NCBI RefSeq assembly: GCF_026210795.1
Contig: NC_089444.1
Coordinates: 2,904,501-2,968,500, forward strand
Source of the DNA: Rhizophagus irregularis
Taxonomy: Eukaryota > Glomeromycota > Glomeromycetes > Glomerales > Glomeraceae
Direction: 5' to 3'
DNA: 64,000 bases
Made by a program: the position numbers and the translations under genes
Shown: positions 23,641-36,829 of the stretch, one piece after another
Layout: every line of letters begins with the position of its first letter
Numbering within the stretch: the first letter of the stretch is position 1
Notes under the pieces: generated by a model
Databases searched by the model: none
The model's input: the letters and a program-made list of their open reading frames with translations, nothing else
What the model was told of the DNA's origin: nothing

Positions 23641-25328
23641 AGATCGACTCATCCAGAAGTTTTTCTCCCAATGAAATTTAATGTATTATTTTTAGTAGCA
23701 TCCGCGTGCGGGAAACTTATATTGTTTCTATTCCCCTTTGAAATGAACTGTTTTCCAGATATGAAAAAAAAATTAGCCTGATTTAAGGTAGTTTGTTGGT
23801 AAAGGTGATAAAGTCACAAATGCTCTCATTATTGCTGCCATATTCTAGAAAGAGATTAATTGAAAAAAAGGGTTTTTCCTAGAGTGTAGTCATTTATTTA
23901 TATTTTTTAAAACAAAATTTTATACAACCGGAATAAATATAATTATATAATGGGTAAATAAGAAATGAAAGTACTTTAAAACGAAAGTATTTTATTTACG
24001 TACGTACATTACTCATTATATAACAGTTTTCTTAAAATTTTATAATATCAGTATAATATCGGTACATCGCCAATTCTCGATGGTTATTAATTTCCTAATC
24101 GGTGCATCCTCGCTAAATTTTTATTGGATATATATTTTTTTCGATTTTTTCATTACCATCCAAAATGGAACTCCTATTTCCAAACATTTAACTAGTTATT
24201 TTTCTACCGAAATGATCGCTTTTTATAATTTATCCAATAAAAAGAATTATTATTTGAAATGAGAGAAAAAACATTATAAATTTTTATTTAACTTATGCGT
24301 GACATAAATTTAGAACAATTTAATGTAAAAAAATATGCCTCTAAATAAATATTCTTCCTTTAAACAACTTCTCGAGAAAAAATAACTCAGAACCAAAAGG
24401 TTTTATCAAAAAAAATAACAAAAAATAAGTTTATACTTAAGAAGTGCAGTATTTAAGTCACTAGAGTCTCCAGATTTTATTATGGTTTAAAAATTTGATT
24501 AAAAGCCCAATGGAATCGACAAAAATATGATACAAATACCGCAATAAATATTATAAATTAATACATTAGGCAGAATTTTATGACAATGACTAATATTTTG
24601 GTTGAAAAACCATTGCAAACAAATAATAGTTTCTAGGCATATTAATTAAAAAGTATTTCATGATATTAATAATATGATAGAAAATTTTATTTGCTCACTA
24701 ATGCTAACAATAGGAAACTATGAAGAAACTATTGGCTAATTAAAATAAACCACTTAACATGATCAAAAATTGTGCAATTTATTAACAGGACGTGAAAAAA
24801 TAAAAACCACAAAATTTGGAAAATTTGACCCAAAAAAAGGTATAAACAATTTAATCAAACCAATAAAATTAAGTTTTGAGGAAATTATTAGGGTAAAGAG
24901 AGAAAGAACGAAATTTAATTGTATATGGTTTAAATCTCATTGTATTCATTGTATTGTGCTTTTAAATAAATCAAACTATTTTGCAAATATAATCACTGGT
25001 TATTGAGTAAATTCACTTTAAAGTTTTCCAAATTATTTTCTCACCACTATAAGTCTTATATTTATTATTCTTATTTAATTACAAATATTAGAAAGATTTA
25101 TTAACTTTGAATATTTAAAATACAAGTTTACGTACAACATTATTTTATTAGAGCGTTACAATTAATCGTATTGTATCTTTTAAAATTAGCAAAAAAAACG
25201 CGCTGCTAAAAAAGAGTAAATCGCGCATATTATAACATTAGTTTTTCTTAAAAAGTCATCAGAGTCAACCCGAATTTTATCATCAAGTAAATTCTAATAA
25301 AAAATGTATGGTATTTCTATAAAATGAA
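23641..25328. other. AT-rich spacer
   Basis: No gene, RNA or clear repeat supported. The short ORFs at 24080 and 24770 have no recognisable content. Confidence 0.45.
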
Positions 25329-25336
25329 ATGTTTTT

Positions 25337-25672
25337 ATGGCCTGCCGTAAGCACAAAAAGTATATACAAAAGTTATCATTTGAATATACAAAAATGGTTA
25401 TCATTTAAATGTACAAAAGTTATCATTTGAATATATAGTAGATTTCCAAATTAAGCAGTAATTTTTTTTTTTTAATTCTAGATTTGGCCAAATTGGTAGC
25501 ATATTGAATTTTGTATATTCAAATGACCACTTTAATACATGTGAATATACAAAAGTTGTTATTTGAATATACATTTTTGTATATTCAAATAATCACTTTT
25601 GTATATTCAAATAATAACTTTTGTATATTCAGATAATAACTTTTGTATATACTTTTTGTGCTTACGGGCCAT
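25337..25672. mobile_element. MITE with ATGGCC termini and tandem AAAAGTTATCATTTGAATAT units
   Basis: The left end ATGGCCTGCCGTAAGCACAA is inverted at the right end (…TTGTGCTTACGGGCCAT). The arms hold repeated TATACAAAAGTTAT(C/T)ATTTGAA units. The flanks ATGTTTTT (25329-25336) and ATGTTTCG (25673-25680) match 6/8, compatible with an old 8-bp duplication. No coding capacity. Confidence 0.7.
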
Positions 25673-25680
25673 ATGTTTCG

Positions 25681-26535
25681 TTGAAATTTCTGCGCCACGT
25701 AATTTTATTACATATAAAATTGTGAAACCAAAAATTGTGAAACCAAAATCCGGTCTTAACCATTTACTGATATGATTACAAATTTACAATAATAATGGGG
25801 CAAAAAAGAAAACGCCAAACATTGGTGTACCGCGTACAACGAAATTAATTATGTCATAGTTTATACGGGATTGCTATCAGCTATTTGTTTTATTTTTTTA
25901 AAGAACTAGAAATGACAAACGGTTTATTAATGATTAATAAAAAAAAAATAACTTAAAAAGCAAATAACATATTGAATGTACTCAATTAAATAAAAGATAG
26001 CTTAAATTTAACCTATTAACTTTAATATTGCATGACTCGATTTATTAACACTACTCTAGGTTTCTAAAATAACAAATGGGTTTAATAATGATAGAAATAA
26101 ATAGTGCATTTGTTTATAAACTACAATAACTGCTTAATTCATAAAGGGTATCCATTCTAGAAAATTGCGTGTGTGATATATGCAGTCTAACAAAAGGTAT
26201 ATACCATTAACCGGTATCGATATCGATCGGCAAAGATTTCTGACTGACCGTTTGACCGATCATTTTTAAGTAATTTATTACAAATTGTAATTTAAGTTAC
26301 AATTTATTGTTAAATAAGATTACTAAACAAATTTTTTGATTATTATTGTTGATATTATTGTGACCGACCAATGACTGACCAATGCCGACCGTTGTGAAAC
26401 CTACGATCTTATACATAATAATATTTTGTTGAACCCATAACGTCATATTACATTTTTATGATTGTTACGCATGAAATGTGATCACTACATAAACAAATTT
26501 TATAATTCAAAAAAATTTTTTGAGCTTTCGAAATA
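25681..26535. other. Upstream region of locus B
   Basis: It contains inverted GTGAAACCAAAA minisatellite units (25720-25750). Just before the start there is a poly-A/T motif (AAAAAATTTTTTGAGCTTTC) resembling the sequence before the starts of loci A and C. The promoter is probably here, but it is not delimited. Confidence 0.45.
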
Positions 26536-29500
26536 ATGTCTTCTCAAGATATTGAATGCTCAAAACATTCTAGATATTTAAAAAATGAATTTATAAATTG
26601 GACCAGCGGAAATGAAAGAATTGATGATTTCATTCAAGAAATGCAATTAAAAGTTGAAAATACAATATTCGAATGGATACCATACAGTCAATTTAATGAA
26701 ATTAAAGAAACTGGTAAAAATAATTTTATGACAATATATTCAGCAATATGGAAAAATGATCCATTACATTACAATAATTGGGGAGATGAATATATGAGTA
26801 ATTCAAATAAGGTAGTTGCTTTAAAAATTTTACATAACTTACAAAATCCTGTCGAATTTGTAATAAATGAGGTACAAAATACAAATTTCAGCAACTATTA
26901 TTAATACTTCTTTTTTAGTATAGTATATGTACTTATCTCTTGTTTATGTTTAGGTTAAAAAATATTCAACAAAAAATGAATCATTTCTTATATTGTATGG
27001 AATATCTCAAAATCCGTATACAAAAGATTATATTTTAGTCCAAAACAACTCTATAAACCTCACAAATTGGATAAGCGGAAATGAAAAAATTGATCATTTT
27101 ATTCAAGAAATGCAATTAGAAATTGAAGATCATCATGATATAATATTTGAATGGATACCATACAGTCAGTTTAATGAAATTAAAGAAACAGGCAAAAATA
27201 ATTTTATGACAGTATATTCAGCAATATGGAAAAATGGTCCATTACATTACAATAATTGGGAAGATGATTATACAAGAGATTCAAATAAAGAAGTTGGTTT
27301 AAAAATTTTGCATAATTTACAAAATCCTATCGAATTTGTAATAAATGAGGTACAAATTTTTACAATAATTACTAATACTTTTTTTTAGCATAGTATACTT
27401 ATCTCTTCAGTTGTTTATGTTTAGGTCAAAAGATATTCAACAAAAAATGAATCATTTCTTATGTTATATGGGATATCTCAAAGTCCAGATACAGATGATT
27501 ATATTTTAGTCCAAAATAATTCTATAAACCTCACAAATTGGACCAGTGGAAATGAACAAATAGATGACTTCATTCAAGAAAGGCAATTAAAAATCAATAA
27601 GCAAAATGATGTAGTATTTGAATGGATACCATATAGTCAGTTTAATGAAATTAATAAAATAGGCAAAAATAGTTTTATGACGGTGTATTCAGCAATATGG
27701 AAAGATGGTCCATTGCGTTATGTTGGAGATTATACAAGAGATTCAAATAAAGAAGTTGTCTTAAAATTATTGCATAACTCACAAAATTCTGTTGAATTTA
27801 TAATAAACGAGGTATAAAATTTTTACAAGTATTTGAATACTTTATGGCATAGTATATTTATATATTGTTTATATTATATTTAGGCTAAAAAATATTCAAC
27901 AAAAAATGAATCATTTCACATATTATACGGAATATCTCAATGTACAGATACGAAAGATTGTATTTTAGTTCAAAATAATTCCATAACCCTTACAAATTGG
28001 ATAAGTGGAAATGAAAAAATTGATGTTTTCATTCAAGAAATGCAATTAGAAATTAAAGACCATCATGATGTGGCATTCGAATGGATACCATACAGTCAGT
28101 TTAATGAAATTAAAGAGACAGACAAAAATAGTTCTATAACAGTAAATTCAGCAATATGGAAAAATGGTCCATTATATTGGAATATTCGGCATGAAGAATA
28201 TATAAGAGATCCAAATAAAGAAGTTGCTTTAAAATGTTTGCATAACTCGCAAAATCCCGAATCATTAGTAAGCGAGGTATAAATTTCAACAAATTCAGAT
28301 TATTATAGCATTATTCTGAAAAATATACTTATCTTTATTATTATGTTTAGGTTAAAAAATGTTTAACAAAAACATTTGACTTAGAGATACTTAAAATATA
28401 TGGAATATCTCAAAATCCTGACACAAAAGATTATATTTTGGTTCAAAAAAATTTTATCTGGACAAGTAGAAATGAAAAAGTTGATAATTTTATTCAAGAA
28501 ATGAAGTTAAAAATAAATAATTATAATGACGTAGTAGTTGAGTGGATACCATTTAATCAGTTTAAAAATATTAAAGAAATAGGCTATGGTGGTTTTTCTA
28601 CGGTATATTCAGCAGAATGGAAAGTTGGTCCATTAGAATATGATGTAAATAACAAAATATATAAAAGGGATCCAAATAGAGTAATCGCATTAAAATGTTT
28701 GCATAATTCACAAAATATCACCAATGAATTTTTAAATGAGGTATGACATTTTTTAAAGAATAATTGAAAATAGAACTTATAAACTTAATCTAAAAAAATA
28801 ATAACTATTTACATATTTACATGTTTTTAATAGGTTAAAGAATATTCAATAGCTAAAGGAAGTAATATTCTTAATATACATGGAATATCCCAAAATCCTG
28901 ATACAAAAGATTATATTATGGTTCTTAAATATGCAAATGTTGGAAGTTTTAATAATTGGATAAATGTATATTTTGAATATTTTGATTGGAAAAATAAATT
29001 ATTTACATTATTAAATATTATTAATGGCCTTAAAGAAATTCATCAAAAACAAAAAGTTCATGGTGATTTTCATACAGGAAATATATTATTCAGTAATGAT
29101 TCTTCCGTTGTTTATATTTCAGATATGGGATTATGCAAAGAGGTTAGTAATGCAGATAAAACAAATATTTATGGAGTTATGCCTTATATAGCTCCTGAAG
29201 TATTAAGAGGAAAGCCTTATACTCAAGCAGCAGATATTTATAGCTTTGGTATGATTATGTATTTTGTAGCAACTGGAAGACAACCTTTTGCCGATTATGC
29301 ACATGATAAGTTTTTAGCATTTGATATTTGTAATGGAAATATACCTGAAATAAAAGAACCAGAAGCACCAGAATGTTATATTAAATTAATGAAAAAATGT
29401 TGGGATTCAAACTTAAACAATAGACCAAATGTTACTGAAGTGGAGGAATTCATCTCACTATTACTTACATCTATTTATAATGCAGAAAATGATGCAGACA

Positions 29501-29670
29501 ATGATGAAATTAAAATACAATTTGAAGAAGCAGAAGTATTTAGAAAAGCAATTCTTTTGTCTATTGAAGAAACTACTCATCCACATCATCCACAGGCTAT
29601 TTATATATCTCGATTACTTAATCCTTTAACAAAAGATCTAAATTCCGAATGTCTGGATTGTGCAATATAA
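26536..29670 (+). CDS. Locus B: multi-N-lobe TKL kinase, six exons, five tandem N-lobes and one C-lobe
   Basis: Exons: 26536-26871, 26954-27349, 27425-27811, 27884-28276, 28351-28740, 28834-29670. All are multiples of three and phase 0, giving about 912 residues. Exon 1 starts MSSQDIECSKH. Modules 1-4 have degenerate glycine loops (KNNFMTVYSA or KNSSITVNSA) but keep the lysine (VALK, VGLK or VVLK) and the alpha-C Glu (NE or SE). Module 5 is canonical (GYGGFSTVYSA, VIALKCL). The final exon is a complete C-lobe: hinge (VLKYANVGS), catalytic loop HGDFHTGN (Arg of HRD replaced by Gly), DMG, APEVLRG, DIYSFGMIMYF and CWDSNLNNRP. Introns are about 75-110 bp. The gene is divergent from locus A. All splice sites look intact, so of the three loci this is among the best candidates for a working gene. 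Substrate unknown. Confidence 0.8.
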
Positions 29671-31403
29671 CTTAATTTTTAAGAGGCATATAATTACTTG
29701 TAGGAAATTTGCAATGAAATATGTTAACGTAGATCATGGCGCGGTAAAAATCGATTAGCAAACGAAGTAATCAAATTTATGTAGATCTAATTTACGTTAT
29801 ATTTATTATATCATATCATATCATATACTGTAATATATATAATATATATATGATATATATGATATTATATTTATTATTTATTTTATTTATTATTTTGTTA
29901 TATTATTTTTCTTATATTTTATTTTATATAAATAACACTGAAACTTCACAATATTATTTAAATACGTTATAAAATGGGCTGAATAAATTATTTTTACTTG
30001 GATTTTTCTTGAGTTAAAGTGTGCTAGGTTAGGTTTGTATAAGTTAGGGATTAACTCAAATTAACTATCAATAAATTCTTGTATTAAAAATGAACTGTAC
30101 AATTGTGATATTTGGGTGTGTTGTATTTTTGCGTGTCCTGCTGATAAAAACTACGTTAAAGCTTCCCTAATATGCAGTTATAGTGATAATAAGATCAGAA
30201 ATAACCGATTTATACCATGCATGGATAATAACATCCTGTATACAATTTTAATTAATAGGGTTTTTTAGCCTATCCTTTCTAGTTAGGTCATCCGATACTA
30301 TTTTATCACAATAAATTATACATATTATGAAAATTTTATACTATTTGATTTATGTAAAATTATATTTTGTTTGAATGAAGAGTTTTTTTTTTAATATAGT
30401 AAACAAAATTTACTTAATAATAAAAAATTTATTACAACTGGAAATTTAATTGTTAATTATGTCCTAATGTTTATTTAATAATAAGTGATGTGTGTCACAG
30501 TGTCAGGTATCCATGTATTTATATAAATGCACTAAAACAGTAATAAACTAGCAGTCGCTTGTTGATTCACACCAGAATTAATGTTTATAATCAATATATA
30601 TATTACATAAAATATTATATATATAAATAAAATAGAGTTATGAACAAAATATTTATGAATTATTTTAGTGAAAAATGTATAGCATTTTTTTTATTTTACA
30701 ATTGGTTTATATAATAAAATGACAAAAATAATATTTTTTTCTTTTTTGAATGCTTTCGTTGTAGTACAACTTGTACATTTATAAAAATGGACATATAACT
30801 GTAGTAATAAAATATTTAACTAATTTAAATTAACATCAAAAATGTCAAAACAATTGTAATATAATTTATGATTATTTCTGTGTGGCTGTTGTTGACAAAA
30901 CTTGACCATTCCCAAACCTTACCATTGGCCTAAATTATCGACCAAATCGTTTTTGAAAAATTTTTAAAAATAAACAAACATATATTATATCACGTGACTT
31001 ATAATAATATTACTGATCTGTACAATATTTAAAAGAATTTCTTCCTAATGCATCTGGATCTACCAAAGAAAATATTTCTCTCCTAGTAATACAATTAATA
31101 ATAGTAATATATGTAAACTTATTAATTGCACTATCTGTAATAAACCAAGATGTATTTTTAATAAAAATGCATTGAGTGACGAAAAAAAAAGGAAAAAACC
31201 AGTTTAGAAATTTTAATAGATAATGTAATTTATGTTTGTGGACAAAATCTTTACGAAAAAGTATATGTTAGACAAAAAATCTATTGTAGTAGTCTAATTG
31301 AAGCTGTATATTATTCATGTCATTGTTTAAAAACAGAAATTATTGTTTTTATTTTCGGGAAAAAATGAGTTATTAGAGCCAAATGATAGCTTACTACTAT
31401 ATA
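29671..31403. other. AT-rich intergenic sequence
   Basis: It contains an AT microsatellite-like stretch (about 29795-29930; ATATTTATTAT and ATATGAT units) that resembles 61125-61290, including the following TATATAAATAACA block. No gene seen. Confidence 0.5.
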
Positions 31404-31588
31404 CAGTTCACCCTTGCTATAGTGAAGCTCATGGGCTGAAGGTTAAGATTCACTATAGTAAGGATTCACTATAGCGAAGGTGAACTTTATTAAGAATTAT
31501 TATTTATATAGAAAATTCGTACCTGAGCTTTTCTTTACAATAGTAAATTATTTACTATATAAAAATTCACTATAGTGAGGGTGAACTG
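31404..31588. mobile_element. Tc1/mariner (pogo-like) MITE, 185 bp, TA target duplication
   Basis: The left end CAGTTCACCCTTGCTATAGT and the inverse of the right end (CAGTTCACCCTCACTATAGT) match except at two positions. TA dinucleotides flank both ends (31402-31403 and 31589-31590). CAGT...TATAGTGAA-type termini with a TA duplication are typical of pogo/Tc1-mariner derivatives. No transposase inside. Confidence 0.82.
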
Positions 31589-33746
31589 TATCCATTTTCC
31601 AAACTTGTGAAAGTAAAGGTTACAATTGGCCAACACAAGGAAGGATTAAAGTTACTAGAAGTTGGATAAAAAAAAATTAAATAAATTTAAATTACTCAAT
31701 TAATTTATATGTTTGTTTTTAAATGTTTACTTAATTTGACCCCCTCCCCCCCTCAATTTTTATATAAAGTTAGGACGTCAAACAAACTATTAAATTGGTG
31801 TGGTCTAATTTAGGCAGATGGTAAGGTTTTGGACATGCCAATATATTTTTGTCATACTAATCCATGCTTTAGTTCTATTTTTAATTATTTATTCTCTCAT
31901 TTTATATTTTATTACTTTTTCCAGATATATTCCAAGGTCTTAAAACTATAAAATAATTTTTTATAAATGATCATCAAAATAGCACATGTGATACGGTTGA
32001 TACATCATGAAATAATGTGATCGTACGATTCATAGTATTAAATTGGGAATAAAGTTTAAGAGGAAACTAATTAAAATCTTTTGTTTTTCATTATTTTAAA
32101 AATAAACTACTTTTCCGGAAAAAGTAATCTTTTAGATATAAAATTATGATAATGTTATAAGTAATTGATAAAAAAAAATGTTTGTTCAAATTAATTATTA
32201 ATAAATAAAATAATGAAGATAAATATTTTTTTGGTGTTTAGTGGAATGAATTTTTATTTATGGACGTTATACTTATGAAAATTGTGAAAAGGAATATTAT
32301 TACTTTTTCTAAATAATGAGTTGATTAAAAAAGAAATTGAATAGTAAAACCAATTGCCAATAAATTATTCATGACTTTAAGTATCACACTATCACCAAAT
32401 TTTTTTTAGTTATATAGATTTGATAAATAATAAAAAATAAGTATAACAAAAAAAAATAATATTGCTGCTTCAACCAATATCTGTGTCAATAATGAAAACC
32501 AGTCAAAAATTAACTAAACTTCCTCCTTTATATAAGTATACTTATTTCTCTTCCAGTGCATATATATTAGATATCCTAGGAAAAGTCATATGTTACAGTA
32601 TGCAAAATATAATAGTGAGTTATATTAAGTTAAATGAAGTATCTAGAATTTTTGCTGAAGTTCATTTCACTAATAAAACCTATCTCGCCTCAAATATAGC
32701 TCTTTTGCTAATGGACATTTTGCTAAAGGACTCTGTCAAAGCCATTTCGCCAAATTGATGTTTTACTGAAATGGTAGTGATCAATATTTTATAAGAATAT
32801 TTAATGAGCACAATAAAAATAATAAAAATTTTTAAAGAATTCTTTTTAAACTATTTTTATGTTAAAACGCATTCTTTTAGAATATTATCATTTTAAACAT
32901 TCAAGTAGCTTATATTTGTTGATGTGGTATAAAGTGCCACATCAAATCATTATTAAGTATAATATTAGATTTAGATTTTAATATCAAATTAATATAACTA
33001 ACGCTGTTTCAATTTAATTATTTGTTTAATATCCAGATTTCTGAAAAGTTTGATGAGGGGGAAGAGGGGTTTCATTAAAACAAACTAAATGAAATAAATA
33101 TAGTAATAAACCTTTGGAAATCTTTGAAAAATTCTATATACGTTGTTATATATTTTATCAAAATTTAGATTTTTTAAAAAAATAGAGAGGGGTGGTATAT
33201 TAAACAAACAATCAAGTTGAACCATGTATTTAACAAATTTATGTGTAATTTTTATATGTTATAAATTCAAATCATTATATAATTAGCATGATATGCCAAA
33301 TATTGGTATAACATGTACTGTACATACGAAGCACTGTACTGACCAAGATAATGGATAGTTGCCCTGTTCCCTGGACTGGATACATCCCTAGTATACACTA
33401 AATACATCCGGTAGTACCTAATAGATCAACCACCGATGTGAACACTACCCAGATGATAATTCAAATTAACTCAACAAGTATTTTATATTTATTTACTTAT
33501 TATTATTACCTTTATCCTACTTTATATTATAAACTAATAGGGCTATTTTTTCAACTTGAGATTATTAGAATCAAACAATTGTATCAACCAATAAACTAAT
33601 TTTAAACACATCACCAAGTTGGTTTCATAAATTATTATTACTTCATGTTATTTTAACATTCAATTTATTAAAAATTTAAATTTTACGAATAATAATTATA
33701 ATATGGAATAATATTTATACAGTAAAATAAATTACATGAAAAAATA
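31589..33746. other. Intergenic sequence
   Basis: No supported gene. The ORF at 32462-32758 has no recognisable domain. Runs such as CCCCTCCCCCCC near 31741 are unusual for this AT-rich DNA. Confidence 0.45.
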
Positions 33747-35814
33747 TTACATTGAATCTACCCAATGAAATCCACCATCAAAAGTATCTTTAACTTCTTT
33801 AGCAAATTCATCATCAATTAAAAAATCTAAAGCAGTTAATGCAATTCCTTTTGATGCAAATAATGTAGCATTATGAGCAAACTCAGTTTTAGTAGCATCA
33901 GTGAAACCAATCGTATGATTTCCACTTCCTTTAGGAGGTTTTATATCATATAAAGCATGGATACTAGGAACTACATAAGTCACATTTCCCTGATCAGTTG
34001 AACCTAGGAATACTCCATCTTGTTCTGATTTCGGTATAATTTCTTTACCAAATTTCCTAAGATATTCCTCATATCTTTCACCCAAAGTAACGTTTGCTTT
34101 CACATCTTAAAAGAAAATCATAAAATTATTAAATATATATTTTACATTAAATTAACCTATCAATAAAAATAAACCAACCAAAAACCCTTCTTTTCCGGAA
34201 AATTTTAACGTCTTTGGTCCCATTTGCCTCCGTACATCCAGTTGCTTCACCGGCTGCTTCAAAACATCCATAAACACGTGGTTTCAGAGCATTTAGAACT
34301 TCAAGTGTTTTCCCACGAATAGTGAAACTCGCAGATGTATAATCAGGAATAACTAAAACATGATACAACTGATTAATCAAAATAGTTTATATAATTTAAT
34401 ATAATAATAAATATAATATTTGAAATACCATTTGGCGCTTTTCCACCATTATTTATAATTCCATGAATTCTAAAAAAGTAATTTAGAATTAAAAAAAAGA
34501 AAAAAAGAATTATTACACTTAATAAATTTATAACACAATAATTTACCTAGTTTCTGTGGGCTTGATTTGTTGTCTTAATAATCCAATATTATTAAATGCC
34601 AAAATCATTGCATCTAATGCGTTAATTCCTTCCCATGGTATACCAGCAGCATGTGCGTTTCTTCCAAAATATTCAATGTTATAAGACTCATTAGCAAAAT
34701 GACTGAAAAAACTTCCTTCATAAGGACTTTATAAAATATAAATGCATACATTTTAATTAGGAATCTTTTTTTTTTTCTTTTAAGAAAGCAAAATTAACCT
34801 TATTTATATAACTTTACCTAGGATGAATCATTAAAGAAATTTCTACATCATTATAAGCACCTGCTTTGATCAAAATAATTTTTCCACCACCATTTTCTGA
34901 AATTGAAAAGTTGTAAATAATAATAATGACAATAACAAATTAACTAATAGATATTTTCATATTCAAGATATTAACCTTCAGCAGGAGTACCAAATAATTT
35001 TACTTTTCCGGGAATTTCATGTTTTTCAAATACGGCCTTTATTGCTATTGCGGCAGCAACTCCACCAATTGCGATCAGATCTAAAAACATATTATTCAAC
35101 AAGAACAATTTATTAGAATATAACAATATAAATGATTGGTCATATACATGATTGAGAAATACAACATACTGTGACCGCAAGCGTGGCCAATTTCTGGAAG
35201 TGCATCATATCTATTGCAATGAAAAATTATGATTTGTTAAATAATGATTTGTTTGATAAAGATAAACAAATAAATTGCTAATATTATACTTACTCGGAAT
35301 TAAACGAAATAACCCTTCCTTCACCACCTTTAGACGTAAATTCTGCTACAAATGCTGTTTCAAGGCCGTATGCACTAGGAGTTACCTTAAATCCTAATTT
35401 GAAATGATTAATAATATTAAATAAATATTTTTTAAAAATAATGTAATTTAATATTTTTACCCTAACTAAAAATTTTACCTTGATCTTTGAGATATTCTAC
35501 TAACAAATTATGAGCAAATGTTTCTTTAAAAGCTAAATAAATATATTCTATAATTATAAAAAAGTTTTTTATAGGATAAAAATGTATCAAAAATTATTTA
35601 TTGTATTTGAACCTAATTCCGGGTTTTCATGAATCTAAATTAATATTAATAAAAATATATTTTTTAAAACCGATTACTAAATAAATAAATATCATGATAT
35701 AATGAATGTGCTTTAATATACCTTTAAACTGATGGATCTCAAATCTTCTGATTTATCATCGATAGCTTTTATTGCAGTGTTTGCATATTCGTTTGTTAGG
35801 TTGATTTCTGACAT
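33747..35814 (-). CDS. Peptidase M20 family metal-dependent amidohydrolase/dipeptidase (PM20D2-like), 11 exons
   Basis: Exons: 35814-35722, 35634-35613, 35532-35479, 35393-35294, 35210-35170, 35080-34976, 34896-34818, 34726-34547, 34469-34429, 34352-34179, 34105-33747. The phases join to about 415 residues. The reading gives MSEINLTNEYANTA, IHENPELAFKETFAH, YDALPEIGHACGHN (metal-binding His), GTPAEENGGGK (metal-binding and catalytic Glu, formed exactly across the exon 6/7 junction), YFGRNAHAAGIPWEGINALD (dimerisation domain), GSTDQGNVTYVVPSIHALYD, and a C-terminal stretch with a Thr-rich loop. M20D2-like enzymes hydrolyse dipeptides or N-acyl bonds in the cytosol with a di-zinc centre. Exon 2 is only 22 bp. 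The 3' end of exon 10 (after EATGC) is the weakest part: the family expects a different sequence there, so a local lesion or another splice site is possible. Confidence 0.85.
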
Positions 35815-36829
35815 AATTAAATTAGTTGATCAATTAATTAAAAAATAAATTATTCGGTAAGAAAAAAAAAAAATTTTTTTTTGTTTATTTAAAAAAAAGA
35901 AATCTGTGGATCTAGAATTTCCTTATTGGGTAAATTAATGATATCATACACATGGATGTATTATCCTAATATAGTAAGATTTTGTCTAACGATTGGAAAA
36001 TTTGTACTACCAAGATGATAAATACACAGTGACCAAAAAAAACCAATTGTGAAAACACGTGTATCGATCACGTTTAATGTCACATGTAATTTAACATGTG
36101 ATTAATCAATAAGCTATAGTGAATTCTTAAGATTATTTAACAAAAAGAAACTCATTAATTGTTAAACGTACCAAACAGTCTTTCTTTTAAACATGAAAAA
36201 TTTTTAACTTGGTCCGAATAATGATCGAGCATGATTGGTTCGATCAAATTCATTATTTCAAAGAAATATTTATATTTTTATAACTTTTAATTAACACTTT
36301 TAAAAAGTTTCATTAAATGTAGTCAGTTTACATCAAATTTCAAATGATCATATTCTCAAAGATTTCAATCAGTTACACCGATTTATCACTATTATATTTC
36401 GCAACATGATTAGAAGTATCAGATTGTTTTATTCTCATTTATTTTTTTTCATTTAACAAATAATTTTTAAAAATTATATCAAATGAAAGAATTAAAAAAT
36501 TGCTACAGGTTTTAGGGTATTATTAAGAAAAATAATAAGTAGCACTGGTTTTAAACTTGAGCAAAAATATTTTTTACAATAAAAACTAAAAAAAATGTTG
36601 CGACTTATCCAGTGTAACAATACAGTATATTTATACAATAGATAATTTTTTCAAAAAAAATAAGCCATAAGTGGCACAAAGAGTTGTTTAATTAAATGGT
36701 TTAACGGGAAATTCACTGAGTTAATGATCGTGATGTTGCAGTAACGAACTTAGAATTCAAATATTCACCGAATGGTTATCCGAGTGTAGTCAAAGGTGGG
36801 TATATTACGATAAATGAAATGTTGAGCGC
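35815..36829. other. Intergenic sequence upstream of the M20 gene
   Basis: AT-rich, no gene seen. The promoter of the minus-strand M20 gene should lie just right of 35814. Confidence 0.45.

Noticed and set aside
32462-32758. 98-codon ORF on +
   Set aside because: No recognisable domain, no homologous copy in the window and no compositional difference from the intergenic DNA.
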